From: Meira nashicola
Lineage: Eukaryota > Basidiomycota > Exobasidiomycetes > Exobasidiales > Brachybasidiaceae
Reading direction: 5' to 3'
NCBI GenBank assembly: GCA_001600355.1
Contig: BCJU01000002.1
Coordinates: 2,852,001 to 2,916,000 of the forward strand
Length of the DNA stretch: 64,000 bases
The notes under the pieces were generated by a model. That model saw nothing but the letters and a program-made list of their open reading frames with translations. It was not told where the DNA came from and made no database searches. Position 1 is the stretch's first letter. Every line of letters begins with the position of its first letter. A program made the position numbers and the translations under genes. Shown piece by piece: positions 38,360 through 47,612 of this stretch.

Positions 38360-40525
38360 CTACTTTTTACGTTTGATACGACGACCGTTGCTGACTTCAA
38401 AATCTAAATCACCTTCTTTATCCCACGTCTGTTCATTTTCCTCAAATTGAGTTTCTTCCCATACTCGTTTGACGGATTGTTGACGAACAGCTTCTACATT
38501 TTTTTGGTCATTTTTGGTCGATTGTTGAGAAGTTAAAAGAGCTGAATTTAATGTGCTACCGGAAGATCCCCATTGTGATTCACTTGCACCTCCGATCAAA
38601 TTTGAATTTAAAGTTGGCTGTTGTTGTCCATCTTGCATTTGCAAAGCTTTAACATCATCAGAAGTCGTTCCATAAGCTGATTTTCGCCAAAAGATTGGTT
38701 TATGAGTCTTCAATGCAGCTCGCATAGGTTTAACAAATGCACCTAAATTGGCAGCTCTTTGACTGTCAGGGTCATGTTCTTTATCATAATAATACCAACA
38801 TTCTAGCGGATTACCACTAGCATCCTTTCCTGCACGTTGAATTATACCAAAGCATTCTCCTTCCATCAAACAATCTTCCAATCGTTCACGCCATGCTTTC
38901 CTTTGCCAAATTTCTACACGCTCTTTATCAGCTTCTTCTGTTCCGATCAAGTTGTTCTCAATTAGATTTTCATATGCCCATCCAGGTAGAATACTTCCTC
39001 TTTCGGCTTTCACGTTTTCTCCTCCGTCCGGTCCGACTTCTCCACGCATCAAACCTGGATTGGAACTCAAAACGGATCGAACAGCTTCTGTTGCACTAAT
39101 TGTAGCCGTTCTATGGAAAACAATTGCACCTGCTAATAATCCTTGCAAATCATAACTTTCAGCTAATATTGCTACAAGTGCTCTGAAATGCGTTTGGATT
39201 GCTTGCATCCGTGTTGGATGTAAAGCTGTAGAAGTTTTGTTTGTTGCGACAGGTGTTGCTGTAGGTGTTCCAGGCCGACTGTCCTTGTTAAACTTTACTC
39301 GTTTAGGATCACGAGGCGTACCATTCGGCGACCTTGACGATTTGGATTGATTGGCGAGATTGACTGTGCGTTTGTGCATCTTTGCAGATTGTTTAGAAGT
39401 TGCTTGTAAAGCTTGACTTGCTTCATCCTCACTTTCGATCGGTGTATTAATATCTTGCTGATTTTCATCAATTTCGCGCATCAATATGCCACTATCATCT
39501 GCAATCGATTTGTTAGCACGACGTTGCAAAGTGGGAGAGGTAGCACGAGGTGAATTGAGCATTTCGTCATCATCATCTTCTTCGATTTCTTCGTTTCCAT
39601 TATTAGGCGAAGAAGAAGGTAATAAGCTTTGACCTTTTCCAAACACAGATCTGGCCAAAGAGGGAGAGGAGGATGCATCAAATGGTGCAGGTGATGATGT
39701 TGGCGGACTCAAGGGAGCGCCAGCAGGACGCTTTTGCACATTGCCGACATATTTCCTACTCTCCCCACCATTCATTTGTCCGCCTACAATCTGAGCAGCT
39801 GCATTGCGTAATTCATCACCCTTTTTATTCAAAGAAACACGAGCGGTTGCCAGCTTTTTGCTCGGGCTTCTACCGTCTTGAATCTTTTCATTTCGAGCAG
39901 AGATCGATTGAGTAGAAGAATGACCATCGCCTTGGAAAAGAGCACGAACGCCTCCAAAGAAATCGATTAACGTTTGTCCACTCGTGACGCGTAGAATACT
40001 TCCAGCTCGATGACGTTTTCCATCCACGATCAAACCATTCTGTCCCAAAATTTTGACGGCCCAAGATGAACCACCAAAAGGAGTGTGATAGATAATACAA
40101 TGATCACGCGAAACATGTTTGGCATTATTCGGTAACGCGATTCGAATGACTGGAATACCACCAACTGCTTCTCGTGTTTCTTGTGATTGTAAGGCTTCAT
40201 CTTCTTCATCTTGACCAACAGCTCGAGCGCGACCTAATAATAAAGCGACAGATTTACGACAATAGATCACATGATCGTGATTGATGGCATTTGGAGGCGG
40301 CATAGTCGTCTTTGCAGCGGGGTACAAACCTATTCGGTCATCTTGAACTGACAAAGCAGCATTGTTATCAAATGACAAACGAGCGCGTGGCAAGGCTTGA
40401 TTGACAGGTTTAATTGGCTTTGTTGGTGAAAGACCGGAAGGAGCAAGCATACCTTCATCCCTATTAACATTTGCACTTCTGATCGCCACCAAAGGTAACC
40501 TCTCTTCCATAAACGCGTCAGTCAT
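38360..40525 (-). CDS. FHA-domain protein (721 aa)
   Basis: The first ATG is at 40525 (MTDAFMEERLPLVA); a frame beginning two codons earlier would need GTG. An FHA phospho-threonine-binding domain lies at about 85-200, with the key run HVSRDHCIIYH (the SRxH signature) and ILGQNGLIVDGKRH. The middle is Ser/Pro-rich with acidic stretches (EEIEEDDDDE). The C-terminal third is conserved-looking (AWRERLEDCLMEGECFGIIQR; CWYYYDKEHDPDSQRAANLG; KPIFWRKSAYG) and ends in a basic nuclear-localisation-like tail (GRRIKRKK). Two ACGCGT sites at its 5' end suggest G1/S expression, as for yeast Tos4/Plm2, but orthology is not shown. Confidence 0.78.
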   Translation of the reverse strand: MTDAFMEERLPLVAIRSANVNRDEGMLAPSGLSPTKPIKPVNQALPRARLSFDNNAALSVQDDRIGLYPAAKTTMPPPNAINHDHVIYCRKSVALLLGRARAVGQDEEDEALQSQETREAVGGIPVIRIALPNNAKHVSRDHCIIYHTPFGGSSWAVKILGQNGLIVDGKRHRAGSILRVTSGQTLIDFFGGVRALFQGDGHSSTQSISARNEKIQDGRSPSKKLATARVSLNKKGDELRNAAAQIVGGQMNGGESRKYVGNVQKRPAGAPLSPPTSSPAPFDASSSPSLARSVFGKGQSLLPSSSPNNGNEEIEEDDDDEMLNSPRATSPTLQRRANKSIADDSGILMREIDENQQDINTPIESEDEASQALQATSKQSAKMHKRTVNLANQSKSSRSPNGTPRDPKRVKFNKDSRPGTPTATPVATNKTSTALHPTRMQAIQTHFRALVAILAESYDLQGLLAGAIVFHRTATISATEAVRSVLSSNPGLMRGEVGPDGGENVKAERGSILPGWAYENLIENNLIGTEEADKERVEIWQRKAWRERLEDCLMEGECFGIIQRAGKDASGNPLECWYYYDKEHDPDSQRAANLGAFVKPMRAALKTHKPIFWRKSAYGTTSDDVKALQMQDGQQQPTLNSNLIGGASESQWGSSGSTLNSALLTSQQSTKNDQKNVEAVRQQSVKRVWEETQFEENEQTWDKEGDLDFEVSNGRRIKRKK

Positions 40526-41443
40526 GATCACGAGAGATAACTGAACGCGTCAGATGAATGGTATCTTGAATGTGAGAGATTATGTAGTAGGATATGGGTT
40601 AATTCTGTTGCTATTTACAATATCGAATGAGGTGGCCGTTTGAGAAAGGGAGGGAGACGTGATGAGTAGGAGTCAAAGTATAAAGTCAGAGTCCAACACT
40701 TATCAATTATAACTGCGTGTAGCCTTCCGCTCCCTCACATACTACAGACGTTACACTTTTTTAAATGAATCGCGATCGCGCGGCGGAATAGCAGTGTTAC
40801 AGCCGGTGCTTTACTAGAGAGTGTTACATACACTTTCAATATGACGCGCCTCACGCGTTCCTATCACGTATCCAACCAAAGCGTGTAAATTTCACTTTGT
40901 TGGCTGAGTCGGAGTGTGACAATGCTTGCATCTAAATGAAAACCTAAAAATACATTATTGATGACGAGGAAGGACTTCTGCTACATGAATCCAGCCGTAT
41001 AACTTTCGATTACTGTGGAAATGTTTAGCAGAGTCGACATCAGAGTGTGAACAATGACAATTGCAAAAGTCCTCGCTTTTTATCGAACACGTGCTAGAGA
41101 TTGCTTATGTAATTTTTGAAAGTCTGACGCGTTTTCTGTGGCACATCAATATTCGGCCGAACCGCAGAGTTGGTAACACTGCGCACCACGCATGGCGCTG
41201 CAGACTGAAGTACTGGCTGTGTGCACAATAATACATTTTTGTCAGAGTTGTATTCAGTGATATTGAAGTGGTTTTAAATTCGATAATATAGGCCCACATG
41301 AATACATAATCTGAGAGTACCAAGAAGAGAAGCTTCAGGTGTGTATGTACTCTGCCCTAAGTTGTATAGATTATCCGACTAATCCATCGCGCATCCTTCT
41401 CACCACCGTCATTGTATCATCATTATCGGAGGAACGGAACAAG
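40526..41443. promoter_or_regulatory. Divergent intergenic region, FHA gene and eL14
   Basis: ACGCGT lies at 40545-40550, 20 bp upstream of the FHA ATG, and again at 40513-40518 inside its first codons, within an imperfect repeat (AACGCGTCAG). A 10-bp palindrome, CGCGATCGCG, is at 40771-40780. Further ACGCGT copies are at 40854 and 41126. No gene is seen. Confidence 0.5.
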
Positions 41444-41753
41444 GTAAGCATCGATGATTGATATGCTGGGAGAAAGAAAAGAAAGATATGCTGGTGCAAT
41501 CGAGGGGATAAGATGAAGAGGGAAAGATGGATTAAGGTGATGAAGAATGTGGAAATTGTGGGAGAAATAAGGCAAAAAGGTCTCTAGTCTCAATGAAGAC
41601 GGGAATTGTGGAAGGGGATGGAATTATCTTCGGTGAAGCAATGTTTTCGTTGTCGACAGCATAAGAGTAATTTGGAACTTGCACACAGAAATTAGAAACA
41701 TTTTCGATCACTCATACTGATACTGATTATTCTCTCTTACTATCACCTCTCAG
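41444..41753 (+). other. RPL14: Probable 5'-UTR intron of the eL14 gene
   Basis: GTAAGC at 41444 fits a donor; TACTGAT near 41721, a pyrimidine run and CTCTCAG ending at 41753 fit branch point and acceptor, 5 nt before the ATG. Leader introns are common in fungal ribosomal protein genes. A snoRNA inside is not convincing. Confidence 0.65.
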
Positions 41754-41758
41754 TCATA

Positions 41759-42163
41759 ATGTCGAGTTTCAAACGTTACGTCGAAGTAGGTCGGGTGGTT
41801 GTCATCAACCAAGGCGAAGATGCCGGTAAATTGGCCGTCATCACCGAAATCATCGACCACAACAAAGCTATCGTCGATGGACCCACCACAGGTGTTGCAC
41901 GTCAAGCAATCCGTTACCGTTACGTTTCTTTGACAAAATTGGTCGCTAAGGGATTGCCCCGCGCTGCCGGTACTTCCACAGTTAAGAAAGTTCTTGACAA
42001 GGAAAACATTGTACAAAAATGGACAGAATCTACATGGGCAAAGAAACAAGCTGCACGCAAAGCAAAGAGTCAAATGTCCGACTTTGACCGTTTCAATGTT
42101 ATGTTGTTGAAGAAACAACGCAGACGTATCATCAACGGACAGATCAAGAAGGTTAAGGCCTAA
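41759..42163 (+). CDS. RPL14: Ribosomal protein eL14 (134 aa)
   Basis: Large-subunit ribosomal protein. The N-terminal KOW-type beta-barrel (YVEVGRVVVINQGEDAGKLAVI) and the central IVDGP.TGV.RQAIRYR.V are diagnostic; the C-terminal basic helix (WAKKQAARKAKSQMSDFDRF, LLKKQRRRI) contacts rRNA. Full typical fungal length. The codon choice is more C-rich and regular than in neighbours, as expected for a highly expressed gene. No intron within the coding part. Confidence 0.96.
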   Translation: MSSFKRYVEVGRVVVINQGEDAGKLAVITEIIDHNKAIVDGPTTGVARQAIRYRYVSLTKLVAKGLPRAAGTSTVKKVLDKENIVQKWTESTWAKKQAARKAKSQMSDFDRFNVMLLKKQRRRIINGQIKKVKA

Positions 42164-42585
42164 TTTCGAATGACCGTTCAAAAATAATCTTTCGTTTTCT
42201 TGAGTGACTTGGAATATTTTTTCGACTTTCCTTTCGCCTTACTTCGATCGATCATACACCATTACGCACATGCACACACACACATACTCATTTGCGTTTT
42301 CGCAGCATTCACACTTGTAGAATCATATGACTTTAACATCATTCGACCGATGTGATAGGAGATGGAAGATGAAGGATTAAGAGACTCTGTAGAGCATAGA
42401 GGGAGGATAATTCTAGTATCGCCGTCCACAGCGATTTTGTCATTCTTTGGTGGCGATACTTTCTTTTGGAAGATTTAAGGGAAAAAGAGGAAAAAACCAC
42501 AAAAGAATTGTTTAGAGATTTTTTTTGAAACGTGCTTGGTTGATATAAGAATACAGTGAATGAAGATTTACAGCTAGGAATGAGT
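42164..42585. other. Convergent spacer with a 9-bp hairpin
   Basis: 3' flanks of eL14 and CSN1. An inverted repeat, AGTATCGCC (42415-42423) / GGCGATACT (42452-42460), has a 28-nt loop. It may be a 3'-end or termination element between convergent genes. Nothing else is recognised. Confidence 0.45.
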
Positions 42586-44271
42586 TTAGGATTCGTTATT
42601 ATTATCTTGTGAAACTTTAGCGATCAATCCGTTCTGTAAAAGGCTGACTCGCAGCATCAACCTTTTTGCGGTGTAAATTTGATTATGTCCAGCTTTAATA
42701 GCATCTTCGAATAGAGCTTGTCTTGAATCCACTTTATCGACGAGCAACACCTTATTTTGCAAATCCAAACGACCTCTGATATCGCCCGATTGAATCAATT
42801 GCAAAAGCTCATTCAAGGCACGCAATTGACCTTGTTCATCCGGCCATCCTAGAGATGTTGCTAATCGATCGATTTGTAAAGTATCAAAAGGTTGAACGAA
42901 TTGACGTAATGCTCTTTGAATGATGTGCCTCGAGAGAATATGATAGTGAGGCGCTAATATAACGTCGAGAAGAGCTCGAGTCTGTAATTTGTCCAATAGA
43001 GAAAGCGCACGTTTGTATTCGCATGCATAGAAGGATTCCAGTAATTGTTGGGCTTGAGTATTATCCTCCAACATGGAATGAATTCCTGGTCGATCAATCA
43101 CTCTTCCTTTGAGTTCTTTTCGATCCAATACTGCAATACCGCACAAAACAATATATGTGGCAACATCGTTTCTTGAGGCCATCGAATTGTATGCGTTGCC
43201 TACATCTGCGCCTACTTCTAAAAAGCTAATTACAGCCTGGCCATAACGGCCTAGTGACATATTTGCTAAACCTTGAGCGACATACAATCGTGCTCGAATT
43301 TCGCGTAGATGCCGTTTACCTTGTGTTTCCGACTCACGTTGATTGGGTAGCATATCTGAAGCTCTTTGAAATTCTCCGCGGGATCGATCGGTAGAAGAAC
43401 CTGCAGATCCTCCTGCTCGGAATAAAGCGCCGATTGCGTCTGCTCCCGAAGTTGTTCCGCCTTTCGACATTGCTGATGCACTTGATCCGCTAGCTTTACT
43501 CTTGGCAGATGCTGCAGCTGCTTGAGGATCATAAGCATCTAGTAGTCCTTCTGCTTTGCTTACATATCCGCCAATAGCATTAAACTCTTTCATCTCCAGC
43601 GATACTTCGATTACGTTTAGACACATTTCCACTAAATGCTCATTCGTACTGCAAAAATCTCTTGTGTTAATATAATACTTGAAAGCTTCATGGAGATTGC
43701 CTACGCTACGCATATGATCACCCAAGTCACGATAACCCATCCGTATACTCTCTTTGATCAAATTGTTCTGGTAATTGCGCAATTCCAAATCCAACTTTTC
43801 CAATTCGATCCTGTTCACTTTTTCGGTTGTCTCACACCATTCGACGTCCGAATCTTGTCTCTCTTCTTTCGGAAGGTGTGGAAAGTCAGTCTCACCTTTT
43901 GTGTTGCGAATATACAATGCCCGATGATACAATCCCAGATCTTTTGTTGTTGTGATGATCAAATCTAAAGCAGCTGATGCACACGGTTGTCGTAAGGAGG
44001 AAGCTTTTTCTGCCAAGAATAATAATCGATCGATTTTTGTTCGACCTTTATATGCGGAAATGTATGTTTCCCAATCAAATTCTTCTTGATCCACTTCAAT
44101 ACGTTCTATCGTTGTAGATGAGGGATCTTGATTTAAGCTGAGTTGATCTTCTTGTTCTTGATCAATCGTTTGATTGATTGGAGGCGTCATCTCAATGTCA
44201 TCATCGCCATTTTCCGTTATCATCACCTGATCCGAAGAGACGATCAAATTGGAACCCTCACTTTCCATCAT
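42586..44271 (-). CDS. CSN1: CSN1, COP9 signalosome subunit 1 (561 aa from the internal ATG)
   Basis: Subunit of the COP9 signalosome, which removes Nedd8 from cullins. The N-terminal RPN7-type region is clear (WETYISAYKGRTKIDRLLFLAEKA; MGYRDLGDHMRSVGNLHEAFKYY; VEMCLNVIEVSLEMKEF), followed by a Ser/Gly-rich insert (about 250-300). The C-terminal PCI domain (YHILSRHIIQRALRQFVQPF; IRGRLDLQNKVLLVDK) carries a winged helix. The frame is open upstream of this ATG, back to a strong acceptor (TTTCTTTTTTTCACTTAG, AG at 44319-44320). A 25-nt first exon, 44408-44384, with donor GTATGC, would join in frame and add about 21 residues. Confidence 0.9.
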   Translation of the reverse strand: MMESEGSNLIVSSDQVMITENGDDDIEMTPPINQTIDQEQEDQLSLNQDPSSTTIERIEVDQEEFDWETYISAYKGRTKIDRLLFLAEKASSLRQPCASAALDLIITTTKDLGLYHRALYIRNTKGETDFPHLPKEERQDSDVEWCETTEKVNRIELEKLDLELRNYQNNLIKESIRMGYRDLGDHMRSVGNLHEAFKYYINTRDFCSTNEHLVEMCLNVIEVSLEMKEFNAIGGYVSKAEGLLDAYDPQAAAASAKSKASGSSASAMSKGGTTSGADAIGALFRAGGSAGSSTDRSRGEFQRASDMLPNQRESETQGKRHLREIRARLYVAQGLANMSLGRYGQAVISFLEVGADVGNAYNSMASRNDVATYIVLCGIAVLDRKELKGRVIDRPGIHSMLEDNTQAQQLLESFYACEYKRALSLLDKLQTRALLDVILAPHYHILSRHIIQRALRQFVQPFDTLQIDRLATSLGWPDEQGQLRALNELLQLIQSGDIRGRLDLQNKVLLVDKVDSRQALFEDAIKAGHNQIYTAKRLMLRVSLLQNGLIAKVSQDNNNES

Positions 44272-44318
44272 ACTGTATTCGATCAGAGGTTTTGGTGGTG
44301 ATGGTCGAATCGTACTTC

Positions 44319-44383
44319 CTAAGTGAAAAAAAGAAATGTAATCAATCCATCGTGCACGGACTTAAAGTGTAGTTAGTGCATAC
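44319..44383 (-). other. CSN1: Possible first intron of CSN1
   Basis: 65 nt from GTATGC to CACTTAG on the minus strand, with a pyrimidine tract before the acceptor. Splicing connects an ATG at 44408 to the CSN1 frame without a stop, and a TATA-like TTTATAAAT lies about 55 bp upstream. The CTAAC near the donor is badly placed for a branch point; TTGATTAC nearer the acceptor fits better. Confidence 0.45.
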
Positions 44384-44408
44384 GCCGCCTTTTACATATG
44401 TAGACCAT

Positions 44409-44785
44409 CTTATTTAAAGCTAGAACGGTCAAAAGAAAAGACGGCGCCCTGGAACGTACATTTATAAATACAACACGTATAGATTAGTAGCGCGCCCAGA
44501 CTGATAAAGTGCTTTGCGATACCCCAAAAGATGGTCTTGTGATTATTCTATTGATTGAGATATTTTAAGCTGGAAAAATGGCTGAAGCTGAATTAAAGTT
44601 TTGAATGTACATACGTTCACAATAGGAAGGAGAGTGCATAGTAGAGTGAAAGACGGATCAACAAAACATCCGTCTTCTATCTGATCACCATCAGTATACC
44701 CTTCCAAAACTCCATTAGTAAGTCCTGGAGCACGATCAACATTAATGCCTTTTATCTAGATCACGTTCGATCAAGTGTTCCAATC
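44409..44785. promoter_or_regulatory. Divergent promoter of CSN1 and the Kelch gene
   Basis: Contains TTTATAAATA near 44461 for CSN1. For the Kelch gene I see no clear TATA element. No other feature is evident. Confidence 0.4.
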
Positions 44786-46888
44786 ATGAATGGAAAAGGA
44801 ACAAGTAATTTAAACGGATACGAGATAAGGGATATCAATGCACCAATCCAATCATCATCTTCTTCAACAAATATGACTTCCAAACCTGTGAACATCGATA
44901 CAACCTCCTCCCGTAATACGACGGTACCACAATCTTCACCTCTACCAAGAAATACTCCTTTACCAGGTTCATTGACTTCAGCATTCATATCCACGCCAAA
45001 TCGAAGATCGTCCATGGAAGTATCAGGTGGTGCATATAGTGCAAGTCCCAATACGGCGAATGCTGCAAATACGGCTGCAACTCGGATACCGCAAAGTATC
45101 AGCCTGTCTCACAAAGATTCTTTTGGGCAGTACGAAAGCCCATCAAAGCCTTCTAATCTAGTTCCAAAACCATCAGTCACCATATCACATTCATTCACTC
45201 CGAAAAGGTCAAATTTGGCAGGACTGGATGAAATGGATGACCAAGCCATGATTGACGAGACAGTAGACGCTGATATTGATGAAGTAGATGCCTCAAAAGA
45301 TATGCAATTCGAGCAATTCGATGAGGTGTCAAATGTATACGATTCAGAGAACGATATCGGCGGTACTTTAGCACCTCACTCCAAAAAGAACGCTACAATA
45401 GCGTCACTTTCCAATCCTCCTACACCTACAGTTCGTAATGCTTCACTAAGTACTGCTGGCATCAGCGCTCCACAAGCATCAAGTAGTAATGCGTCTGATC
45501 AAGGACATACTTCGCTCTCCGGTCATGTAGGTGCTATAGCACGATCTCCATTGGCACAGCATCAATCTTTGCCTCCTGCCGCAGCCCTTTCTGTATCCAG
45601 AAATGGTAGCACAGGTCCTTCATCAGAGCTAGAAGCGATAGATGCTGGCTTACAAACAAGTGCGACAAAAGTGGAAGAAGGAAGACCAATAGTCAGAGAA
45701 AGTGCTAGTAAAGATAGATTGCGTAAACCTTCACGTCATCTGCAAGAGAGTAGGAATACAGTCCAAAATGGAAGCGGTCAAACATCAAAGGCTGGTGGTG
45801 GTAGCTCGAGTGTAACGGATTCACCAACTACTAGGCAATCTGTGCAACGATCATCAAGATCGCTTACTTCTCGTGCGCATCCACAGCTTCCCCATGCCGA
45901 GAATGTCAAGCCTGCTCCTCCTCCAGCAATGTACTGGAGCAAAGTTCCCGTCCATGGAAGTGTACCTCGAAGAAGTTTTCGAGCCCATTCTGCATGCCTT
46001 TCTGATGAAATGTTGTGGCTATTTGGCGGATGCGATGCAAAGGGATGTTTCAGAGATCTTTGGTGTTTCGATTGTGAAACGATGTGTTGGTCCAAACCAA
46101 AAGTTACCGGTGACCTTCCTCCAGCTAGGCGGGCTCACAGCTGCACAATCGTAGATAAACGTTTATTTGTTTTTGCTGGTGGTGACGGACCGTATTATTT
46201 TAATGATTTATACGTTTTCGATACTGTTTCCCTCCGATGGACAAAACCTGACGTTTTCGGGCAACCTCCCAGCCCACGAAGAGCGCATACGAGCAATTAC
46301 TATAATGGTCAATTGATCATCTTTGGCGGCGGTAATGGTGTGGGAGCTTTGAACGATGTTTATTCACTTGATTTAACGGATTTCGATCGTTTGGAGTGGC
46401 GAAAGATCGAATGTAAAGGTAAAGTGCCCATAGGGAGAGGATATCATACATCTAACATCGTTGACGGAAAGTTAATAGTGATCGGAGGATCGGATGGTCA
46501 TATGAGCTTTGATGATATACATATACTCAAATTGGATTCAAAGGTTTGGTATCAAGTAAAGACTGATGAATCACATAATCGCCTTGGCCATTCCTCCGTT
46601 TTGGTGGGATCCTACTTATTCATTGTTGGTGGACATAACAGTCACAGCTATACACCGGATATTCTCACTTTGAATCTTGTCAATTTGCAATGGGAGTCTA
46701 GAAACATTTGCGGAAAGAAACCACCCGGACGTGGTTATCATCAAGCATGGCTGCATGATAGTCGACTTTTCGTCCATGGCGGGTTCGATGGCAAAGAAAT
46801 TTTTGATGACCTTTATTACATCGATCTATCGGCTTGTGCCTATTTACCACAAATTACCAGTTTTAGTGTCGAATTAGACGACGAATAA
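44786..46888 (+). CDS. Kelch-repeat protein (700 aa)
   Basis: Residues 1-385 are disordered, rich in Ser, Pro and Asn, with an acidic stretch (about 150-190). Residues about 388-690 form a beta-propeller of about six Kelch repeats, each with the GG and Y..W pattern (LWLFGGCDAKGCFRDLW; LFVFAGGDGPYYFNDLYVFD; LIIFGGGNGVGALNDVY; LIVIGGSDGHMSFDDI; LFIVGGHNSHSYTPDI; LFVHGGFDGKEIFDDLYY). Such proteins act as adaptors in polarity or signalling (Ral2/Tea1-like in fission yeast), but no coiled coil of the Tea1 kind follows the propeller, so the exact role is open. Single exon. Confidence 0.85.
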   Translation: MNGKGTSNLNGYEIRDINAPIQSSSSSTNMTSKPVNIDTTSSRNTTVPQSSPLPRNTPLPGSLTSAFISTPNRRSSMEVSGGAYSASPNTANAANTAATRIPQSISLSHKDSFGQYESPSKPSNLVPKPSVTISHSFTPKRSNLAGLDEMDDQAMIDETVDADIDEVDASKDMQFEQFDEVSNVYDSENDIGGTLAPHSKKNATIASLSNPPTPTVRNASLSTAGISAPQASSSNASDQGHTSLSGHVGAIARSPLAQHQSLPPAAALSVSRNGSTGPSSELEAIDAGLQTSATKVEEGRPIVRESASKDRLRKPSRHLQESRNTVQNGSGQTSKAGGGSSSVTDSPTTRQSVQRSSRSLTSRAHPQLPHAENVKPAPPPAMYWSKVPVHGSVPRRSFRAHSACLSDEMLWLFGGCDAKGCFRDLWCFDCETMCWSKPKVTGDLPPARRAHSCTIVDKRLFVFAGGDGPYYFNDLYVFDTVSLRWTKPDVFGQPPSPRRAHTSNYYNGQLIIFGGGNGVGALNDVYSLDLTDFDRLEWRKIECKGKVPIGRGYHTSNIVDGKLIVIGGSDGHMSFDDIHILKLDSKVWYQVKTDESHNRLGHSSVLVGSYLFIVGGHNSHSYTPDILTLNLVNLQWESRNICGKKPPGRGYHQAWLHDSRLFVHGGFDGKEIFDDLYYIDLSACAYLPQITSFSVELDDE

Positions 46889-47612
46889 TCATTCAACATT
46901 CGCTATAAATTACCATTTCTTGCTCAGCTGCTTTAATACTGACATGCTATAAAATACTCATCTATCTTTCCAACATATGTATTATCTGCTCCATCTTATT
47001 AAGAATGCGTTTCATCTATTAATTTTAGTGATGTGTGAACTTACATAGTTACCATGCAAACGCGTTCATTTACGCGTTTGACAAAAGTGACAAGTCCGTA
47101 CATTGCCTAGCCTATACTGCACGCCGCCATCGGACAATGATTATGTACACAAAGAACTAGTGTGCACAACATGCATGCAAAAGCACAACTTACGCAAGTC
47201 AAACAGCTGTGTGTCACAGTTCGCGTCAAACTTTCAGATAATCAAATGAATAAATTTTTAAATTTAAAATGTTGATTGCACTTCCGACACACAGGCGATC
47301 TCCCTTTAATCTCCTGCCTGCAGCAAGAAGAAACTGGGGTTAGTGTGCTGAGCAGACTTGGAAACACCGCTCGCTCTCCTATCAACCATCAAACTTCTCA
47401 AACTCATTTCTTCTTTTTGTCTTTACTTCATCAAATACTTCCAACAATCCTCACGTTTCACCACATGGAGTAAGATACGGTGGGATTCACTAAAAGCACT
47501 TTGTCGATCAGCAAATTGTAAGCCTAATTGGCGTCTTTTGCCACCTACATATTCACACAAGTTCGTAAATTTCCATCACTTTCCTTTCACCTTCTCCAAA
47601 CCCTGAAACACA
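46889..47612 (+). promoter_or_regulatory. RAD16: RAD16 upstream region with paired MCB-like sites
   Basis: Two ACGCGT sites 12 bp apart (47060-47065, 47072-47077) lie about 540 bp before the RAD16 ATG. A long pyrimidine-rich leader follows. A 65-codon ORF at 47276 shows no protein features. Confidence 0.5.

Noticed and set aside
41444..41753. Box C/D snoRNA in the eL14 leader intron
   Set aside because: A GTGATGA-like C box is present, but the nearest D box is about 180 nt away at the branch-point region and no closing stem is visible.
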